From Pachyseris speciosa (lineage: Eukaryota > Cnidaria > Anthozoa > Scleractinia > Pachyseridae), in the NCBI GenBank assembly GCA_016490735.1, contig JAEMWC010000164.1, positions 1 to 64,000 of the forward strand: a stretch of DNA of 64,000 nt, read 5' to 3'. Below the pieces are notes generated by a model, which saw nothing but the letters and a program-made list of their open reading frames with translations, did no database searches and was not told the origin of the DNA. Below are positions 22,961 to 33,658 of the stretch, one piece after another; the first letter of the stretch is position 1; each line of letters starts with the position of its first letter. A program made the translations under genes and the position numbers.

Positions 22961-23130
22961 GCAAAAATGAGAACAGCACCAAAAAACTAAAAGTCAATTT
23001 AAAAGCCAGTAAAGGGATGAAGAAAACATGCCAAAGCCTCTTAAGAATCTCAATGCCGAATAAAAACAACGGCCAAAATTGGGTTGACAAAATCCTGCTA
23101 AGACATGTAAAAACATGAAAGTAAAAATTT

Positions 23131-23156
23131 AGGGAAACGTAGAAGATCGTTTCCCT
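23131..23156. other. Tyrosine-recombinase crossover-type site at the junction of two elements
   Basis: AGGGAAACG (23131-23139) and CGTTTCCCT (23148-23156) are perfect inverted arms around the spacer TAGAAGAT (23140-23147). The left outer end keeps (G)AGAAGAT before CGTTTCCC (12351), sharing seven of eight spacer bases. The right outer end has GGGAAACG followed by TACGACG. Inverted arms around a spacer of about 8 bp are the known layout of sites such as loxP and FRT, cut by this enzyme family. Confidence 0.75.
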
Positions 23157-23589
23157 AACTTCCTTGTTCCCGATTTTAAAAACTCAAAGATATTCCTAAG
23201 TGCCACGCAATTACCTCCATAACTTTGTTTTCGTGAAGTTTTATGTAGAACAATTCCAAAGATTATGTTTTCCCTTTTTGTCACCCCCAAACCACTCAAA
23301 CTGGATGTTTTATACTCATAAGCGTTCCTCTTAAGAGGAACAGCTATGAAAAGGCACACTTGCTCATTTAGAACTATTAAGAGGAGTTGGTCTTAAATTT
23401 ATATCAGCAAAACAATGGTTATCTTAAAGCGATCTTGTTTCATGATACAAATATATGAATTTTGTTCCCAGCATAACCGTTATACCCGTTGAAGTTATAC
23501 AATTGTATAGATCAGATTAGTTTAAGTAAGAAATAGATCATAGATGCACAGGGGAAAAAAGTAAATGAAAACCGCAAATAGCAATATCA

Positions 23590-23962
23590 ACTGAAACAAG
23601 CTCAAGGTACTATTCCCCGCTGTCTCCGTTGTATCCGTCACACTAAACAAACAATTGGATTTCCAGTCATATCACAGTAGTCAAAAGACCTCAAGTATAA
23701 CGGATGAAATGAGCTCAAAGTACTCTTCCCCGCTATCTCCGTTGTACCCGTCACACTAAAGATGAAATTGGAGATACAGTTATATCACAGTAGTCAAGAG
23801 ATCTTAAGTATAACGGGGATGGCGGATACAACGGGGAAGGACTTACAGTACATCAGATCTGCTTCAAGGAATATATAAAAGACAACGGAGATAGCGGATA
23901 CGGCGGAACAGAACTTACAGTAGTAGTAGTAGTACTACTACTACTACTACTGCTACTACTTC

Positions 23963-23995
<33 letters not shown>

Positions 23996-24102
23996 TATTA
24001 TTATTATTATTATTAATATAATAATAATATTATTATTACTATTATTATTGTTATTATTATTATTGGTAGTAGTAGTAGTAGTAGTAGTAATAGTAGTAGT
24101 AA

Positions 24103-24192
<90 letters not shown>

Positions 24193-24530
24193 TAGTTGTT
24201 GTTGTAGTTTTAGTAGTAGTACTGTAAGTTCTGTCCCCGCCGTATCCGTTATCTCCGTTGTATTTTTCATCTTTTTAATATTCCTTGAAGCAGATGTGAT
24301 GTGCTGTAAGTCCTTCCCCGTCGTCTCCGCTATCCCCGTTATACTTAAGATCTTTTGACTTCTGTGATTTGACTGTAAATCCAATTATGGCTTTAGTGTG
24401 ACGGATACTACGGAGATAGCGAGGAACAGTACTTTGAGCTTGTTTCAGTTGATATTCCTTTTTGCTCTTTTCATTTAGCGTGAGTTCTTTATAGTGTCAC
24501 GGATATGACGGATAAACCGGGGACAGCTGT
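23590..24530. repeat. Palindrome with 9-bp CGGR iterons, element 2
   Basis: Sequence at 23590-23920 recurs inverted at 24230-24480, around a core of trinucleotide runs (TAG/GTA about 24065-24215, TAA/ATT about 23965-24060). CGGA or CGGG boxes again recur every 9 bp: C at 23814, 23823, 23832; and 23886, 23895, 23904. The non-box sequence differs from element 1, so only the 9-bp pattern is shared. The 123-codon poly-Leu ORF here is a microsatellite artefact. Confidence 0.85.
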
Positions 24531-25019
24531 CTAATTACATTTTTGTTATACAAATTAATTGTCCTGCCAAGTAGCTCCTTGATATTTCCAAGTGTCCCTA
24601 AGGTTTTCGTTCATTCTTGGTTTTGCTTGCTCGCTGCTAAATTATTAAAATGACATGCTTTTAAGGCGTTGATCATCTGCCGGTATGTATGTTTTGTTTG
24701 CGCTGCAAGCTTTTCCGGGATTCTTTATCAGAAAACATTTTGCCAAGGAGACGTTATCCACAATGACATACCAACCGAAAGATACCCTTTTTTCTATATT
24801 CTAAACAAAACTAACAAAGGGCTTTACACAGAATAAAAAAATGTCATAAAAAAAAACATCTACAAACTGCTTAACTGCTTGCGGTGATTGTACAAAGAAT
24901 GCCTATACTTGACTACACTTGATGTGGAAGGAAAAAAAGGAATTCTAAAACCAGTTGTGGCAGTGATACATTTGATTGATGGCTCATTGTTCACAGTTTG
25001 TAAAGAGCCAACACAGCTG

Positions 25020-25290
25020 TGTTTGCGATTACCAAATGCAGTGGGTCTCCTCGTCTCAAGCGCAACGCGTGAACAGCATCTGGTGCCCCCTACCCTATCC
25101 TTGTGAAGAGATGGAAGATGAAGCCGAGGCGGAGATCTTCATAACACCTTCGACGTCGCCCAAAGCGTATCGCCGCTCATCCAGTCAGCCTCTGAAAAGA
25201 AAACCTCTGAAACGACGAAGTGGGTCAACCAGTACACCAGTGCCCAAGAGAGGAAAAATAACCCACTTTTTCTCTCCGAGTCAACAGTAA
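25020..25290 (+). pseudogene. 3' remnant of the SF3 helicase gene
   Basis: AVGLLVSS..TREQHLV (one frame) and then, after a frameshift, AEIFITPSTSP, KRKPLKRR and ITHFFSPSQQ-stop align with the end of the element 1 helicase (ALGLLS..VKQHHLV, DTIFVTP, KRKRTS, ITNYFSSASQK-stop). All catalytic motifs are gone. The end of the reading frame is conserved in position and pattern despite strong divergence, notably the I-T-x-[FY]-F motif. Confidence 0.75.
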
Positions 25291-25418
25291 ACGACAGTGA
25301 ACAAAGTTAGCATTTGTGTCACAAATTGACCTTGCGATTTCATGTGAGATGTAGTTTAACCTAGGCACATTGTTTCTTTCCAAGTTCTTACCATTTCTCA
25401 AAGCATGCAATAAAGAAC

Positions 25419-25429
<11 letters not shown>

Positions 25430-25453
<24 letters not shown>

Positions 25454-26384
25454 CTGACCTTTTCAAAACCGGGCTAGACTCCAGAACTTGAGTTTTTGTA
25501 AAATGGCCAGGAAAATGCCTGGACTTTGCTTGCAGATAGATTCAATTCTTACCAGCTCATGCCTTTGTTGGAGCTGGCCTATCCCCCTGCTTTAAGAGCT
25601 GGCCAGCTCAAATGCAGATGGTCTTGTAGCCCTGTCCCTCTTGAGTGCCCTGCCACCCGCCTTGACGGAACCCCCCCTCAAAATTCATCGGCCGCATTAC
25701 CCCGAAACTTGCTGCCCGGAGGCAGCAAGTTCCACCGGAATCGGCGGTGAAAATCACAAATGACTGACCCTGTTTTGAAAAATCCAGCTAGATGTCTTAG
25801 CCAAATCGACCCCTTTGCAGTTTCAAGGGGCTCGGGGAGCTCACTGTCATCAGCTGAGCTCACCGGCACTAAAATTGCCCCAGTTGGCCCCTCATTCCCT
25901 GGAGCTATATAGCTGACCTTTTCAAAACCGGGCTAGACTCCAGAACTTGAGTTTTTGTAAAATGGCCAGGAAAATGCCTGGACTTTGCTTGCAGATAGAT
26001 TCAATTCTTACCAGCTCATGCCTTTGTTGCAGGCCTGCCAGCCCGGTGTGCCTGTTGGTCAAAATTCCCAACACTCAGCCATTCATGCAGCTGCAGTCCT
26101 GCAGGCAAAAAAGTCAGAAAATTAATTAACAATAGAAAAACCAACATCACAAGGCCAAAGTTTGAGCTGGCCTATCCCCCCTGCTTTAAGAGCTGGCCAG
26201 CTCAAATGCAGATGGTCTTGTAGCCCTGTCCCTCTTGAGTGCCCTGCCACCCGCCTTGACGGAACCCCCCCCTCAAAATTCATCGGCCGCATTACCCCGA
26301 AACTTGCTGCCCGGAGGCAGCAAGTTCCACCGGAATCGGCGGTGAAAATCACAAATGACTGACCCTGTTTTGAAAAATCCAGCT

Positions 26385-26440
<56 letters not shown>
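25430..26440. mobile_element. MITE-like insertion in (TA)n with internal duplication
   Basis: Flanked by TA runs (25425-25452 and 26388-26440). The ends TAGCTGACCTTTTCAAAAC and, inverted, TAGCTGGATTTTTCAAAAC form imperfect inverted repeats. Two internal blocks are each present twice: 'cttttcaaaaccgggctag...' (25452 and 25911) and 'gagctggcctatcccc...' (about 25573 and 26163). That suggests nested or unequal duplication. No transposase frame. Confidence 0.65.
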
Positions 26441-26444
<4 letters not shown>

Positions 26445-26537
26445 CGGCAACAGTATTGTGGTCTATATTTTACTGAATGGCAAAGGAGCTTTCTGAGGAA
26501 CAGATATCCAAAACAGACGTATCTCGGTGCATTGTCC

Positions 26538-28254
26538 TTACGGAAATTTGATTGCAGCCCTTTTCTTCAGAGAACCCGCCGTTCTTCCGTTTTGAAACTT
26601 CAAATCAGGATCTCTTAGAATAGCTGTCCACTGTCCAAATCCGTGTTTATTCATCCCTTTCTCGAGAAAATGGTCTTCATCCGCCGTAAATTTCAACACG
26701 CGGCGATGACTTCTTTGGACTTGCAATCGGTTTGTCGGTGGGGCATCCCTCTTAGGGGGCACGCTTTTCGGTTCTGTAGTTTCAGCCAGTGCTGCACAAC
26801 TTGAAGTTGCATCGCTAAACCTCGCGCTCACCTCCTTATCCAACTCAGAGCCTTTGGTACCTTGTAGCTTTTGCAGACACTCGTGAGTCTTCACAGCAAC
26901 TTCGCGCGACCTTTGCTTTTGATAGTGAACTTTGGCGACGGCCGAGCTGTGTTTCTGATCTTCCGACAGAATCCTTTGCTCTTTGCTAGTGAGCTGATTG
27001 AGGCTTTGCGTTTCGACGATTTGACGATAGCGCGTCGGATGAATGTACTTTCCGGTTGCGTCAAAAACTAGTTTACTCATGATGTCGCCCAATTTGCTGT
27101 GTTGGCCTCCATTTCTCGTGACAAGAACGAACTCGCACTGGGGTGTTAGCAATGGCCTCACGAAGTTGATGTAGCTATCGAGCACCTGCACGCTTGCATC
27201 GGTTAGAATCAAGGAGTCAAATCCGTATTTGCTGGCAGTCTTGAACTTTTTCTGGTCAATAAATCCCCCGTTCTCCTTCGCTGCTCTAACCATGTCGACT
27301 GTCAAGTGCTGATAAGTCATAGGACGCGACCCCTTTACTTTGATGAACAAGTACACCGACACAAATCTCGTGGCAAATGTTAAGTCGGTTGGGTTCACTT
27401 GACCTGGATTGCTTTTACACGTCTTTACGATGTTTCCGTAACGTGGCAGGTGAAATGTCACTACTTGCACCAATTCCTCCATTGTCGCCCAGTGACCTCC
27501 GGCTTCTAATGTGTCGATGTCCAGCTCTCGGGTCCACTGCAATCTCATCATTTTTGCCACTGTCTTTCGAGCTCTCTTAAGGTACAACTCAGTAGCAGAT
27601 AGGTTTCGCAGAACTGCGTCGGATGCCCCATTGATTTTTCTAAAGTCCATTAGTTCGGAAATTGCGTCTATGTAGCCCAATCGCCCACCATGTCTGAGTT
27701 TGCACTCGTCTTGCAAGTAGTCTATGAACTTGAACAAGAGATTTGGCGAGCACAGACTGTAGTCTATTACTTCAAACGTCAATTCCTCCTCGTTTTCACA
27801 ACAAAATTTCAGAAATTTAAAGCTTCTCTTCACTAGTTGTTGAGCTGTGCAATCTTTCTTGCAACCCCCTCCACTACCAGTCAACCATTTCGCGAATGCT
27901 TCGCCAATTTGGCCGGAGACTGAAAATGAAGGAACAACTATGACACCACCGACGTTTTTGCCTTCGGCTTGATTCACAGTCATTTGTAGTGGTCTCTGAC
28001 AACGTAGTGTCCTGCACTTGCAATGAATGTTGAAGTTCTCTCAGGTCGGGTTTTTCGTCAAAATAAAAGAACCAGCTGTGCTTAGAATTGACATGTTTCC
28101 TGCATCCACGCTGACTTTGAAATCCTTCGTGGTCGCATACTTGAATTGGACAATGGAACAAGCTGTCCGTATCTTCTTTTTCTAAGTGAAGCCGTTTTGG
28201 TTTTGGCGATGCACCATCAATTGTAGACCAATCGACTTTGACCTTCTTGTTCAT
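26538..28254 (-). pseudogene. Tyrosine recombinase of element 2, one frameshift
   Basis: The same protein as at 20325-22046, with high identity by eye. Two frames (28254-about 27945 and 27983-26538) overlap because of an indel near 27945, between the C2H2 segment and the core-binding region. The C2H2 pattern, GSRPMTY, HPTRYR and HSSAVAKVHY are all retained, as is the Myb-like tail (FTADEDHFLEKG, GFGQWTAIL). The catalytic part is complete, so inactivation looks recent or is only by the frameshift. Confidence 0.85.
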
Positions 28255-28784
28255 TCTTGAAAAAGAGGAACTGGCTTAGCCAACAGACTTCTGTTTGCAC
28301 CGCTTAGCAAAAACCGACGAAACAATCACACCCATTGGCAAACAATAGAGCTATCATTTAATTTGGAGCTTGTCAGCACTTGTCCCTACTTGCCCGAGCT
28401 TATTACCATTGTACTCAATTCATAGCAGAGAGTTACATCCCAAATGGTTGCGGGCCTGCCCGGGCAAACTGTGCATACCTACAACAATGGTTGCATTGTG
28501 CAAGGTCAAATTTACTGAGGTATACCTCTGCTTGCCATTCTTCATTATTCTTGAGTTAATTTACAAACCCAAGTTGGCATTAGTATGGTGTTGGTGTGAT
28601 GGTGTTCAACCTTACCTTGCCCGGACAACTCAAAAAGCGCCTCGAGAAGTCTGTTAGAATCTGCTATTGACTCTGTTTCGTGTTGAGTCAAACTTAAAAC
28701 ACTACGACAAACGTTTCGCCATGCAATTAAAAAGCGATAAAAACATAGATGAGAAGAAAAGAAGAATGGTTCTGTTGAAGAACA

Positions 28785-29172
28785 TGTACAAAGGAACTGT
28801 CATTTTCTTAATAGGAACCATTTTACATCAATGGGAACTACTTGTTAGGAACAAATTGTTCCGCGTGTCAATAAAAAGGAACATTTCATTCAAAACGGAA
28901 CTCGCGAATGAGAACAATTGTTCCTCAAACGAATAAAACGGACCAAAATGATAAAAAGAGGAACAATACCAATGGGAACATTTGTTCCTCAGCGACTCAT
29001 TTCGGAACAAAAGGTTGCTTTTAATGTTTAAAATTCGGAACAAAAGATTCCTTTTTAGCTCTGAATGTCATATGAACACTTTGTTCCTATCTTTCACAAC
29101 AATTTGTTCCTTTTCATACTATAGGACCACTCCAAATAGGAACAATCGTCCCATCATGGGAACGTTCCCTAA
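28785..29172. repeat. GGAAC/GTTCC box field, element 2
   Basis: Closely matches 22580-22960, including the palindromic GGAACAAATTGTTCC and the internal terminus-like CGTTCCCTAA (29163-29172). Most boxes are unchanged between the two elements. Confidence 0.75.
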
Positions 29173-30437
29173 GCAAAAATGAGAGCAGCACTAAAAAACT
29201 AAAAGTCAATTTAAAAGCCAGTTACGGGATGAAGAAAACATGCCAAAACCTCTTAAGAATCTCAATGCTAATAAAAACAACAGCCAAAATTGGTTGACAA
29301 AATCCTGCTAAAACATGTTAAAAAATGAAAGTAAAAATTTAGGGAAACGTACGACGACGAAGAAGAAAGATGCCTGTCACCAAAGGGAGACATTTGCCGC
29401 AACATACATTATCTGTCAATATACAGCTGCCAAAGAATCGTATGCTAAACAGTTTCTTTTTTAATTTAAAAACCTTTTAGAAACCACTAAACTTTAAACC
29501 ATTCCTTACACAACAATTTTTGTAAGTTTCCTTTAACCGTAAAATTTTCGTGATCATAGATGTCGAAATATATCGTCAGTTATATCAATAAACACTTCTG
29601 TCTGTTGGTTTTCCATGTGCGTTTCATAAAGTTCTTTATAACCCTTTTGACCTGCTCTTTATATTTCCCACGTTCTGAAGTTATTTAAGATATTCTTAGG
29701 CAAAAACTAAAGATTTGGCATGGTAGCATTAGTTTAAAAGAAAGAGATTCCAAATTTTTTTTGTCGAAAAAGTAAAAACCAAACTAACAAAGCTATTTTA
29801 AGGGACGGAGTTGGTGCAAGGCCATCTTCTCTTGCAATTGAGTTTGAACAACTTGAGAATTCTATCTTGTATGAACTTAACCGTGACACGTGTTTCGTCA
29901 GTAAATGATTTTTACTCCAGCCATCCTTTGCTGTTGCAAGCCCGCCAAGGGTAACGTAGACTTTGTGCACTGGCAGTTCTAGCTTCCCTCACAAAAATTC
30001 ACCACAAGAAAGCACGCAGAAAAATCGTTCTAAATTCGGAAAAAAATGATTACATAAATAAGAAAAGTCATCCGACAACTTTATCATGGTTGTTTAATTG
30101 CACAATGAAAGCTAATTCACTAAAGCCAAGAACAAGCAGAAAATAAAGATGGCTTTATATCCACGGAGAGATCAGTATCTCTTTAAAACAATAAAGGATT
30201 TTTATAGCAGATAAGTCTGTTACTTATATATTTAGCTTAAAATTCATTCTAAATGTTTGGAACACGCTTGCCATCGACACGTAAGCCTAATGACTAAGCA
30301 CGTTAGAATAAAGCTGTGAAAACATACTTCAAACGCAAAATTGAATTTGTTTTGCTTGATTGCCCTCAGATTTGCCCACGCTCAGCTGTATTTGTCGTTC
30401 ACGCCAATCACTACCAACCATCCCCACTTTAAGTCTG

Positions 30438-30446
30438 CATAAAAAG
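30438..30446 (+). promoter_or_regulatory. TATA-like box of peptide gene B
   Basis: GCATAAAAA at the position equivalent to 5166 in copy A, about 100 nt before the ATG at 30544. Confidence 0.35.
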
Positions 30447-30543
30447 AACAGCAAGTTCCACATTTGCACCATTTCGCTCGAGGTAAAGTTGCATCGTGTT
30501 CCTCCACGTATACGGAAAACAAGACATCACCGGATTCAGAACC

Positions 30544-30780
30544 ATGAAGTTGATCCTTGCACTAATTTTTGTCGTTCTAACGACTGTAGTGTACGCCAAC
30601 CCTTTGGCTGAAGATTTTGCAGATGGCGAGAAGAGCGAGGGGAATGTCCAGCTTAACGATGACGCTAAAGAGTTGAGTGATGATGACGACGACGAATCCC
30701 TCGAAGATGATGATGATGATGATGATGATGATAATGACTACAACGAAAACGACGCCTACGCACGCCGCGGAGGAAAGCCG
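30544..30780 (+). CDS. Secreted acidic peptide precursor, exon with signal peptide (copy B)
   Basis: Identical signal peptide to copy A, then the same acidic segment with a longer Asp run (two extra residues), dibasic RR and GGKP, ending at CCG|GTAGGA. The coding part is 79 codons against 77 in A and 76 in C; the differences come from GAT repeat number. The start, donor and frame are conserved, which supports a real exon. Whether this copy is expressed is unknown; the recombinase elements now lie about 1.2 kb upstream of its ATG. Confidence 0.6.
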
Positions 30781-31585
30781 GTAGGAAAATCAACCGTTGA
30801 ATTCAAGAAATTTCGCGTTCATTATCATTGCGAATCTTTACTGCGTAGTTCTAAGCTAATGTAACTCTTTTAAATGCACGATGGCCCTTGGTTTTCTTTT
30901 GGTAAATCACTTTCTCTTCGGAATATCAGCATGAAATATCACTCGTACTTTCTCTTTGAATTGAACTATTTATTATTAATGTATTATGGAGAAATTTCCC
31001 TGTCAGTGTCATAAGATATCACATTGGCAAATAACAATAGTAATAATATACTCAAAAAACTTACTCAATTCTAATTGGCTAAAAAAACAGTGCAATTTTG
31101 CTGTGACACAGTGCAAAAACGTGTAACACCAGTGTAAAGTTGTAACACAGTGCAATTACAAATGTATTTTGATTGGTTTAGAGACAATAGAAATTTGAAT
31201 TAGCCAATCAAATCGTAGCTGTTTCTATAGCAACAAGTTCGCGGTAAGTTTGAACCGCGTTGAAAATTGTGAAAACATAAAAAAATGGCCGACGTTTTGA
31301 GAATGTTTTCTTTCGGAGAGGAGCTGAAAACAGCATTAAAAACGAGCACAGCGCGGAAAACACTGCTTTTTGGCTGTGTTTTTTGAGAAAGTGATGTCTA
31401 GAGAAGGGAGTTACCGACGAAATCGAAAGCGGAGCCGTTGAACTTAAGCTTATATAACACTTTGCTCAAGCCAAGCCACCAAGAAAACAATAGCAAACAA
31501 TACAAAGATTCAAATGAAGAATGATCATCGCAGTTGTGAACGCAATTTATGCAATTGCGAAAAGAAGCCTGAAAAAAAAATTCAG

Positions 31586-31632
31586 GACTTCAACAGGGTT
31601 TGAACCCGTGACCTAACAATTACCGGTGCGAT

Positions 31633-31658
<26 letters not shown>
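31586..31658 (-). repeat. tRNA-Thr-like repeat (copy B, first)
   Basis: The same tRNA-like head as 6305-6378, with 'gacctaacaattacc' in place of 'gacctcgcgattacc', which breaks the anticodon arm further. Confidence 0.6.
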
Positions 31659-31668
<10 letters not shown>

Positions 31669-31836
31669 TGAGCAGGTCAATTGTGGGTTCATATGTTCCC
31701 GTGAAAGAAATGAGTGTGAATGCGTATATGAAATAAGTAATACATGAACTGCGGAAATAAAATCAAAAGAAGAATGATCATCGCAGTTGTGAACGCAATT
31801 TATGCAATTGCGAAAAGAAGCCTAAAAAAAAATTCA

Positions 31837-31910
31837 GGACTTCAACAGGGTTTGAACCCGTGACCTCGCGATTACCGGTGCGATGCTCTAACCAACTGAG
31901 CTATAAAGCC
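31837..31910 (-). repeat. tRNA-Thr-like repeat (copy B, second); empty LINE site
   Basis: The head lies 251 bp after the first, the same period as in copy A. 'gctataaagccactgac' is uninterrupted and is the empty site for the LINE at 6626-8490. Confidence 0.7.
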
Positions 31911-32029
31911 ACTGACGTTGTGAACAGGTGAATTGTGGGTTCATATGTTCCCGTGAAAGAAATGAGTGTGAATGCGTATATGAAATAAATCATACATGAA
32001 CTGCGGAAATGAAATCAAATGAAGAATGA

Positions 32030-32165
32030 TCATCGCAGTTGTGAACGCAATTTTATAATTGCCAAAAGAAGCCTGAAAAAATTCAGGACTTCAACTTCAG
32101 GCTTCCTTTCGCAATTGCATAAATTACGTTCACAACTGCGATGATCATTCTTCATTTGATTTCAT
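32030..32165. repeat. Fold-back palindrome, copy B (partly decayed)
   Basis: Equivalent to 8598-8785. The arms match except for a few changes (left arm 'attttataattgccaaaag', right arm 'aattacg'). Confidence 0.7.
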
Positions 32166-33658
32166 TTCTGCAGTTCATGTATGATTTATTTCTGTATCAT
32201 ACAGATTATTTTGGAAGCGATACAAACCCTTACCTGCAATGCGGTGCAATTTCTGATCCCTTTGAGCGGTTTTCGATTGAGCGTGGAAAGTAGTTTGCGT
32301 TTTCTTATGTTTTACTTTACTTCGCTCTGTGATTCATCGACAAAACTCGCCCCACTTTCGCAACCAAAAAGAGGGAATCTCGCCTTGCAAGCATGCATTT
32401 CCCAGCGCTTGGTACCAGTTACATATTACGTGTTCATCGACTTGTTTGCATTTGTTGTGATTGGCCAGTGTAATTACAGTAGTTTTGGTTTTACGACACT
32501 CAGTTAAGAACCGCTCTATGCCTATGACAAAGCATAGTTTTGGCGTCGCACGGTCTGTATGTCTGTGACCTCCTTGATCCTTCACTTGTCAAGGAAACGT
32601 TCGGAGTCTCGACATGTGCAAGGCCGCAGAAATTTTTTCCCGAGTAATTTCTTGACTTTTTTTTCTCTCTTATCGTAGACGGGGTGTAAAAGAAGGCTTG
32701 CATTGTGCGTGGTGAGAAGCAGGAGGAACCCGTTAAGGCTTGCAAGGTGCTATAGAGCGTTCAGGAAATGCCGCAAGGGATTGTTCGAATGAGTTTCGTA
32801 TGATGTCTTGTTCGGCTTTGTGTTGACAACCCAAGGAATAGTTATTGGTAAATAAAATTGATTAGTGTCAAGAACGTTGTCTAGCTCTTTTCTGTTCATC
32901 GGCTTTATATTCTGGGCTACAATGTTCAAATACACATACAGGCGTTGCTTGGCCTAGGTTTGTAGCAAGAAGGAATAATACTGTCAAAGGAGTATTTCGG
33001 ACACAGACTGTAGGATGCTTAATCATCACCGTATGACCCCAGCATTATGTCCCCATTTTTACAGTGAGTGTCTCCGCTGGTAAAAAAAAAACAGTGTGCC
33101 ATTAAGGTTGCACTTTGTCCGTCCGACCGATCTTCCTGATAAACAGATCCACTGTGTTTAATTAATAGACACTCCCAGGGGATCTAACGCTTAGATTTGG
33201 GGTGGTGGATGAGGTATTTATGGCTAAATACGACTAAATAAGAGAAAAAAATGGAAATAACAGACTTGTTGCCTCTAAGCTGTTTTGTTATTGACACTAG
33301 TGCAAAGAGTCTAAATGAAAAAGAAAAGCTTTATTGGCAACGGAGAAAGTCCTGATAAATCCATTTCCTCGCTCAAAAATATCCGCATTCCTATTTCCAC
33401 AGATTTCTACAGCCAAAATAAAAATAACAAATTCAAGAAGTTGTCTGTGATGCACACAAAATACCTTTCAGTGTGGCTTACATGACATATCTACCCGCAC
33501 AAGGTCTCTTGGTATTGATTATTAAAAGCATGGTGGATTGGACTTGAAGCTAGTGCTGTTTTCATCGCCTGAGAAAATTAACAATTAGATTATCAGCTTG
33601 AGATTTCTATCGCGCGATAGCTGATGACGGCGCAGCCTTAAGGGCAGCCCGAATTGCA

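Larger units (their letters stand above)
12351..23139. mobile_element. Tyrosine-recombinase/SF3-helicase transposon, element 1
   Basis: The left end is CGTTTCCC (12351) and the right end GGGAAACG (to 23139), exact inverted repeats. Order: left terminus, palindromic minisatellite (12411-15290), promoter and three-exon SF3 helicase gene (plus), convergent tyrosine recombinase gene (minus), GGAAC/GTTCC field, right terminus. Host microsatellite lies to the left and a second copy of the family to the right, separated by 8 bp. The left 23 bp matches the left end of element 2 at about 20 positions, and the right 1.1 kb closely matches that of element 2. The boundaries are supported by both tandem copies and by empty sites in copies A and C. 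The recombinase resembles Crypton-type enzymes, but a paired SF3 helicase gene is not part of the Crypton layout I know. Confidence 0.85.
23148..29349. mobile_element. Tyrosine-recombinase transposon, element 2 (helicase deleted)
   Basis: Left end CGTTTCCCTAACTTCC, right end TTTAGGGAAACG at 29341-29349; the inverted ends agree for about 11 bp. Layout matches element 1: palindromic CGGR array (23590-24530), helicase remnant (25020-25290), convergent recombinase pseudogene (26538-28254), GGAAC field, right terminus. It is 4.6 kb shorter, mostly from loss of the helicase gene and a smaller palindrome. A MITE-like insertion (25430-26440) separates the two gene remnants. Copy B host sequence resumes at 29350. 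Confidence 0.85.

Noticed and set aside
24013..24384. 123-codon minus-strand ORF, almost all leucine
   Set aside because: It is a translation of the TAG/GTA and TTA trinucleotide runs at the centre of a palindrome.
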